Origin: Candidatus Woesearchaeota archaeon
GTDB taxonomy: Archaea > Nanobdellota > Nanobdellia > Woesearchaeales > DSVV01
DNA: 7,096 nucleotides
Direction of reading: 5' to 3'
Assembly (NCBI GenBank): GCA_016205905.1
Contig: JACQSP010000059.1
Span: 1 to 7,096 of the forward strand
Below the pieces are notes generated by a model, which saw only the letters and a program-made list of their open reading frames with translations, did not search any database and was not told the DNA's origin. The translations under genes and the position numbers were made by a program. Position 1 is the first letter of the stretch. The number at the start of each line of letters is the position of its first letter. Positions 6,101 through 7,096 of this stretch are shown here, piece by piece.

Positions 6101-6972
6101 GGTTGTTCTATAGTATATGTATTTTTACATATAGGTGTTATTGTATCATCTACCGCATCTCCTATAAAATAATATCCTTTAAATGGATTATCACCTGCAA
6201 AATAATAAGTTTCACCATCCTCTGTTTTTTCAAGATTATCAAGTGTTACACAATTCCCAAACACCACATCTCCAGTTAACATCTTCAACAATTTCTTAAA
6301 TGCCCCCCCCGCTGGGTTTTGAGTTCCATCTTTAGGTGTATTTAACAAATTCATATAAGCTGTTAATTCACTTGAAAAACCCAAATCTTTTGGTGTTATT
6401 TCCAAATCTAATTGCAACTGGTGTGAATCAATTGTGTTCAAAAACTTTGTATCATATCTTTTGGAATACTTATGCCATTCACTGAAAATAGTGTCTTGAA
6501 TACTTGTATCTCCATTTAAATATTTGAGATGGTTAGTCATTAATGTATCCGCGTCAAGGGATTTGCTCTTCAAATATTCCAGAAAATGTTCAAAAGTTCC
6601 AGGTACACTACTTAATCCCATTTTATCAAAAGAAACTTCATTTTTCATTGCATTGGCATATACAAATCCACCAAAATCATCTTCTGTTAATATTCCAGAC
6701 GACTTAAGATTATAGAATTCATTTACATATTCTGGTTTTATGTCAATAATCAATGAGTTCTGTTCTTCTGACACTTGAGGGATATAATCATACATAGAAT
6801 AGTCAGGTAAAACATTATACCACCCATTCGCCATCCCCACCAAATCCTTCACGTCTTTAAAACTATCATATTTGCCGTAAAGAATTGTAATATTGAGAGA
6901 AAGCGCTGTAAGTAAGACTAAGAAAGCTAGAGTAAATGCTATTTTATGCTTGGGATGTATTCTACTCACCAC
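169..6972 (-). CDS. Giant membrane-anchored surface protein with three NosD-like beta-helices, LamG domain and Cys-rich stalk
   Basis: The 2267-residue product looks like a large envelope protein facing outward. In order it has a basic N-terminus and hydrophobic segment (1-33), an unrecognised region (34-277), parallel beta-helix 1 (278-640), a linker, beta-helix 2 with a NosD-type cap (798-1050), a LamG-like domain (1100-1345), a Cys cluster (1404-1459), beta-helix 3 (1478-1692), a beta-sandwich-like segment with a calcium loop (1750-1761), a Cys-rich repeat stalk (1860-2071), one transmembrane helix (2081-2104) and a basic cytoplasmic tail. The start is GTG, supported by a ribosome binding site 9 nt upstream and by the signal-like N-terminus; a second GTG follows directly, and the next Met (residue 47) would lose the signal. 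The frame is intact throughout. No catalytic residues are recognisable, so adhesion, surface binding or host contact is inference. Beta-helix plus LamG families also include polysaccharide lyases and glycosidases, so an enzymatic role is not excluded. Confidence 0.93.
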   Translation of the reverse strand: MVSRIHPKHKIAFTLAFLVLLTALSLNITILYGKYDSFKDVKDLVGMANGWYNVLPDYSMYDYIPQVSEEQNSLIIDIKPEYVNEFYNLKSSGILTEDDFGGFVYANAMKNEVSFDKMGLSSVPGTFEHFLEYLKSKSLDADTLMTNHLKYLNGDTSIQDTIFSEWHKYSKRYDTKFLNTIDSHQLQLDLEITPKDLGFSSELTAYMNLLNTPKDGTQNPAGGAFKKLLKMLTGDVVFGNCVTLDNLEKTEDGETYYFAGDNPFKGYYFIGDAVDDTITPICKNTYTIEQPIKLADKGKFFCEQGTVIKATSEYTGPAIIMDTGHGENIISGCTFEEFNTAISGNERFNIEIFHNTFKNNEQVLFFTNLQSNEDDEKNSVFPTLKFSGNKVENTNFNVGLLLPNFDGEIILSNNEFINSWLSLFGNNLDETTNPKLTLTKNKFSLTTDSTSPFVVLGNVNKGTIYKNRFENSANLNGAALSISDASNIVVSNNLFTAAQGVSNTKGVYLSNVNDVSFLNNVLNLFYTAVEGKSVNNLIFDKNTLNNNMLVLDLSGSENAVFSNNNLLNTFGNSLSAANNLKVGMKIIGNHNTFYNNKYETTQVTNSNFIYLGNSNNNYLYNVNDNSVYIDGQASSAYMYYPITFDIKRKYVDTTSIEKIEPLEMAQVNIKEKTALNTIVAQALSGIVGVPLNQNIYLYGFTKKANNVKELQKLYTYSVSYGKEVDGANNELALPVEAADLTSQQNIAVEFNDDCISPPVDYNINYKIFEPSSSSYTELIPPLPIKVNPDPQNNGNDYTNILITKDITFCGGLYEIYDGDSNVNGDTSKKGMIQFGGETPITLKCEGTQFKGQTVNENKQGAGIYINQKDDITVEGCTLTNYDNGLLAVGSKNVGIKGNTFKDNNIGLQLNQQDAKTEISAEIKLNTFEDNKDLNILFINPSSTDVSYIYNNNFKNTNPVHHPSVEFDLLENNAATPLDSQLMLYKDGYGNYWEDYKDVVKSLCADNYINYKESYTDADKGNDGFCDSAYKFKANGVDPKYDLLDKYPYLTSIDFSNIIPKTSATVSLTVDKSNNNLVAATTGYESFITSVAYNWFVDEESMTVLNLPMNKWDTEGTNMYRITDISGDNLVAFAGDGTGKNIPELTDEGVGKAMKFSGDEFIKVPYTQNLDNVDEISIEFLFNIAQEDINPYYVLVVRANENKGFLIGYNKKVEDGIKKDNFVFILFKNVDTNGKKVSIPIKTIESTLNPLYSWHHFVGIFDKTTKKLEFYVDNVKITDDTNDDFTGNENLIFNNNDLYFGMFPEKYETDNLISDNGFNGILDEIKIYNKVLSPEQIQANYNALFFEGTLNDQLGPGVLLPNNNIITKETHGDCGNWKVKSWLTTNEGGLISTDALGAEYNSFLCGLEVCTDDSNCNAPKKCLEYPNDQTIKVCDYPSCTNDADCGQGQSCAFGTCLICKGFKNGANSEVKDDMEITEPTLICAGTYNAVDANNDGYIKITKDKVGLMCQDGTKIIGPEAEYDKTISKGSIGIIAENKKNVVIYNCNISKFTTGIAASNIENILFHNNELKENTIGINTSNVKGSFTFSNNVVSENIIGLMMNNLVSLYQYILNSNITNNQYNLFVDNELNSATISLSNLSNSKHLIELATTDDNLKFLNQINNKDIIIKLQSTNVPIFKFYDTYFDDVYFIVNKDLSDADKQTANANIKRYWTLTANVVKSTDGMSPVESASIEITSNADEIKQFGGMVDVNEDNVVDPKDAHFTDKDGLTSFYLFANITDKNQSKTIKDLNPYSITAFKQTGLPGAKPAVSAPFIIKEPTFKKLDLDTGKEFEIPKIFESTVTQSSSTGGGGSSYEKTCSPLVDDKCKLKYKYTPCVLQGNLSYPTKIFTCNSTNNCGMRLFVEPCEGNAPSYAPGCSNKMKDLFEEGVDCGGPCSKQCPATCTDKKQNQGETDVDCGGSSISSTASGGTISSTSGTAGGAGGISANNCAKCLDDKKCAVNEDCKSGFCKNGWCKQATCYDGFKNQDETNVDCGGKTCAPCEGKQEATCYDNIINQGETDVDCGGPCKPCTPVLEQPKGFNYYWLLLLLLIPLIAILFYAGYSQYQKQHKPIPPMSKGLNNGFSKGLKGFSKGNGLPSLDELKLSKELNAEFGKPSKLPNKPMPLKKEIFTEFDNVIKDEIKKLLDEGKSKHEINEALKAKGYPHEKVNYLFENSLHDLLPKTYEQQLKTYINYYLSRGMSKTAIKEALLEKGWNKKIVDGVFGKG
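172..660 (-). other. Cytoplasmic tail with two helical repeats (residues 2105-2267)
   Basis: The tail opens with a Gly/Ser/Lys-rich stretch built on the echo SKGLNNGF / SKGLKGF / SKGNGLP (2117-2138), then a charged linker. Two related helical units follow: 2173-2216, with LLDEGKSKHEINEALKAKGY, and 2224-2264, with YLSRGMSKTAIKEALLEKGW. Both fit helix-G-x-S-K-x-x-I-x-E-A-L-x-x-K-G-[YW]-x-x-x-x-V-x-x-x-F. I know this kind of unit from the termini of DPANN archaeal membrane proteins. Its function is unknown; protein-protein contact is a guess. Confidence 0.75.
661..732 (-). other. C-terminal transmembrane helix (residues 2081-2104)
   Basis: After the last cysteine module and a short PVLEQPKG linker comes YYWLLLLLLIPLIAILFY, a clear membrane-spanning segment with aromatic residues at both ends. 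The following residues, QKQHKP, are basic, which places the tail in the cytoplasm and the rest of the protein outside. No PGF-type archaeosortase signal is seen, and the tail is far too long for that sorting route. Confidence 0.92.
760..1395 (-). repeat. Cys-rich stalk with repeated DCGG modules (residues 1860-2071)
   Basis: Four copies of a module with the form C-x(n)-N-x-x-E-T-x-V-D-C-G-G-x-x-x-C can be seen: 1918-1940 (FEEGVDCGGPCSKQC, degenerate start), 1943-1993 (QGETDVDCGG, then an insertion, then CAKC), 2020-2042 (QDETNVDCGGKTCAPC) and 2050-2071 (QGETDVDCGGPCKPC). A CAVNEDCKSGFCKNGWC unit (1999-2015) lies between copies 2 and 3. At the DNA level, 779-807 and 1097-1125 are identical at 28 of 29 positions, and 869-897 is a more diverged copy. 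A disulfide-stiffened stalk just outside the membrane is the likely role. Confidence 0.8.
1030..1101 (-). repeat. 36-bp imperfect tandem duplication inside the second DCGG module
   Basis: Unit 1 (1030-1065) begins gccgcctgcagtaccgc and unit 2 (1066-1101) begins gccgcttgcagtgctgc. Over the first 28 positions they differ at about six. The period is a multiple of three and the frame is kept. The units encode most of a Ser/Thr/Gly/Ala-rich insertion (residues about 1961-1989) with the echo ISSTASGG / ISSTSGTAGG. Confidence 0.75.
1519..1851 (-). other. Beta-sandwich-like segment with dockerin-like calcium loop (residues about 1708-1818)
   Basis: After helix 3 comes a stretch of alternating beta pattern (WTLTANVVKS, ASIEITSN, LTSFYLFANIT) similar to small carboxypeptidase-regulatory or Ig-like surface modules. 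I cannot assign the family firmly. Residues 1750-1761, DVNEDNVVDPKD (bases 1690-1725), match the calcium loop of dockerins and EF-hands at positions 1, 3, 5, 8, 9 and 12. Only one loop is present, whereas a true dockerin has two, so local structural calcium binding is more likely than cohesin docking. Confidence 0.5.
1897..2541 (-). other. Beta-helix module 3 (residues about 1478-1692)
   Basis: A third parallel beta-helix opens with C1482 in LICAGTY, C1508 in LMCQDGTKIIG and C1545 in IYNCNISKF, matching the caps of modules 1 and 2. Coils at about 22-residue steps follow: NVVIYNCNI (1539), NILFHNNEL (1561) and SFTFSNNVV (1584). An aspartate-rich turn, DANNDG (1490-1495), lies inside the cap and may bind a cation. 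The module leads into a beta-sandwich-like segment. Confidence 0.8.
2596..2763 (-). other. Small cysteine cluster (residues about 1404-1459)
   Basis: Ten cysteines fall in about 55 residues (1404, 1409, 1415, 1421, 1433, 1438, 1444, 1450, 1455, 1458), with the patterns CTDDSNC and CTNDADCGQGQSC. Such C-x4-5-D/N-C units resemble the small disulfide-bonded modules of extracellular archaeal and bacterial proteins. The cluster lies between the LamG domain and beta-helix 3 and is distinct from the DCGG modules near the C-terminus. Disulfide pairing is inferred from an extracytoplasmic location. Confidence 0.65.
2938..3675 (-). other. LamG / concanavalin A-like domain (residues about 1100-1345)
   Basis: The segment has the landmarks of a LamG-like jelly-roll domain: GKAMKFSGDEFIKVP (1150-1164), DEISIEFLFN for the first core strands, YSWHHFVGIFD (1251-1261), LEFYVDNVKI (1268-1276) and GILDEIKIYNKVLSPEQI (1319-1336) at the end. 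A length of about 240 residues is normal for this family. LamG domains bind glycans or proteins and are often found in large surface proteins. Here the domain sits between beta-helices 2 and 3, so it would project from the rod formed by them. Confidence 0.88.
3823..4581 (-). other. Beta-helix module 2 with NosD-type C-terminal cap (residues about 798-1050)
   Basis: This module repeats the entry pattern of module 1: C809 in ITFCGG, C844 in LKCEGTQFKG and C876 in VEGCTL. Short coils follow (VGIKGNTFKDNNIGLQL near 893-909). It ends with the cap typical of NosD-like beta-helix proteins: GNYWEDY (989-995), an acidic DADKGNDGFCD stretch (1017-1027) in place of the usual DGDGIGD, and LLDKYPYL (1042-1049). 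The acidic stretch probably binds calcium. The cap belongs to a broad fold family and does not by itself indicate a role in copper insertion, the job of true NosD. Confidence 0.82.
5053..6141 (-). other. Beta-helix module 1 (residues about 278-640)
   Basis: A right-handed parallel beta-helix of the NosD/PbH1 repeat type. Successive coils show strand-N-x-hydrophobic patterns with turn asparagines at residues 389, 414, 441, 467, 493, 520, 542 and 564, so the period is 25-27 residues and then shortens to 22. The entry carries a cysteine-bearing cap with C282 in ICKNTYT, C302 in FCEQGT and C333 in SGCTFEEF. This is the longest of the three helices, with roughly a dozen coils. Such folds commonly bind or process polysaccharides or act as elongated adhesin shafts; no acidic catalytic cluster can be assigned by eye. 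Confidence 0.82.
6874..6972 (-). other. N-terminal signal peptide or signal anchor (residues 1-33)
   Basis: The first ten residues carry R4, K8 and K10 plus two histidines. An uninterrupted hydrophobic stretch follows at about residues 11-32 (IAFTLAFLVLL and onward). This is the shape of a Sec signal. No convincing small-x-small cleavage site follows the hydrophobic core, so an uncleaved anchor is possible. In that case the chain would be held in the membrane at both ends. Confidence 0.75.
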
Positions 6973-6981
6973 TTTTATTAA

Positions 6982-6987
6982 CTCCCC
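6982..6987 (-). promoter_or_regulatory. Ribosome binding site for the giant gene
   Basis: On the minus strand the sequence is AAAGGGGAGT followed by TTAATAAAA and then GTG GTG. GGGGAG contains the GGAG core complementary to the 16S rRNA 3' end. It lies 9 nt before the first GTG (6972) and 12 nt before the second (6969), which favours the first. It is the only G-rich stretch in this leader and it decides the non-ATG start. Confidence 0.7.
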
Positions 6988-7030
6988 TTTTTTGATAATA
7001 ATATTAATAGATATATCATTTAATAAGTAG

Positions 7031-7046
7031 TATATAAATCTTTTTT
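7031..7046 (-). promoter_or_regulatory. Archaeal promoter: TATA box with upstream BRE
   Basis: Read on the minus strand, positions 7038-7031 give TTTATATA, an excellent match to the archaeal TATA box, directly preceded by AAAAAAGA (7046-7039), the purine-rich context expected of a TFB recognition element. Archaeal transcription usually starts about 25 bp downstream, which would put the start near 7005-7012 and give a leader of about 35-40 nt that contains the ribosome binding site. The surrounding DNA is very AT-rich, so chance matches are possible, but position and spacing fit the gene well. The box is nearly symmetric (TATATAAA on the plus strand), so it could also serve a rightward gene beyond the window. 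Confidence 0.7.
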
Positions 7047-7096
7047 ATTTGTGTATGTATTAAGCCTACCCTAATTTTGTCAGCTTTGCTATTGTA

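Noticed and set aside
6303..6310. A true frameshift or sequencing error at the G8 run
   Set aside because: The frame as given runs without interruption, with matching protein character on both sides of the run, so the sequence reads as an intact gene.

Overview
The window holds one very large gene on the minus strand, with short non-coding flanks. The gene (169-6972) encodes a 2267-residue, multi-domain, cell-surface-type protein and fills about 96% of the sequence. The best reading is an archaeon, probably of the DPANN group (Woesearchaeota/Pacearchaeota-like). Three things point there. An archaeal TATA box (TTTATATA) with a purine-rich BRE lies about 60 bp upstream of the start. The protein combines NosD-type beta-helices, a LamG domain and repeated 'GETDVDCGG' cysteine modules. 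Its cytoplasmic tail carries two short helical modules of the 'GxSKxxIxEALxxKGW' kind that I associate with DPANN membrane proteins. The lineage is inferred from sequence character alone, without a database search.

Layout, in the direction of the gene (right to left): promoter and ribosome binding site (about 7046-6982); tandem GTG GTG start; N-terminal signal anchor (residues 1-33); an unrecognised N-terminal region; beta-helix 1 (about 278-640); a linker; beta-helix 2 ending in a NosD-type cap (about 798-1050); a LamG/concanavalin-like domain (about 1100-1345); a small cysteine cluster (about 1404-1459); beta-helix 3 (about 1478-1692); a beta-sandwich-like segment with a dockerin-like calcium loop (1750-1761); a Ser/Gly linker; a large cysteine-rich repeat stalk (1860-2071); one transmembrane helix (2081-2104); and a 163-residue cytoplasmic tail. 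The parts suggest an envelope-anchored protein with carbohydrate- or surface-binding modules outside and a small interaction tail inside, for example an adhesin or a receptor for host or polymer contact. That role is inference.

The most interesting signals are these. A G8 tract in the coding strand sits early in this surface-protein gene, and a one-base slip in either direction brings a stop within six codons, so it could be an on/off switch. Three beta-helices share the same three-cysteine capping pattern. One cysteine module is split by a Ser/Thr/Gly insertion that contains a 36-bp tandem duplication. Downstream of the gene (1-146), four consecutive stem-loops are enclosed by a complementary outer pair of arms, forming a cloverleaf-like intergenic element of unknown role.
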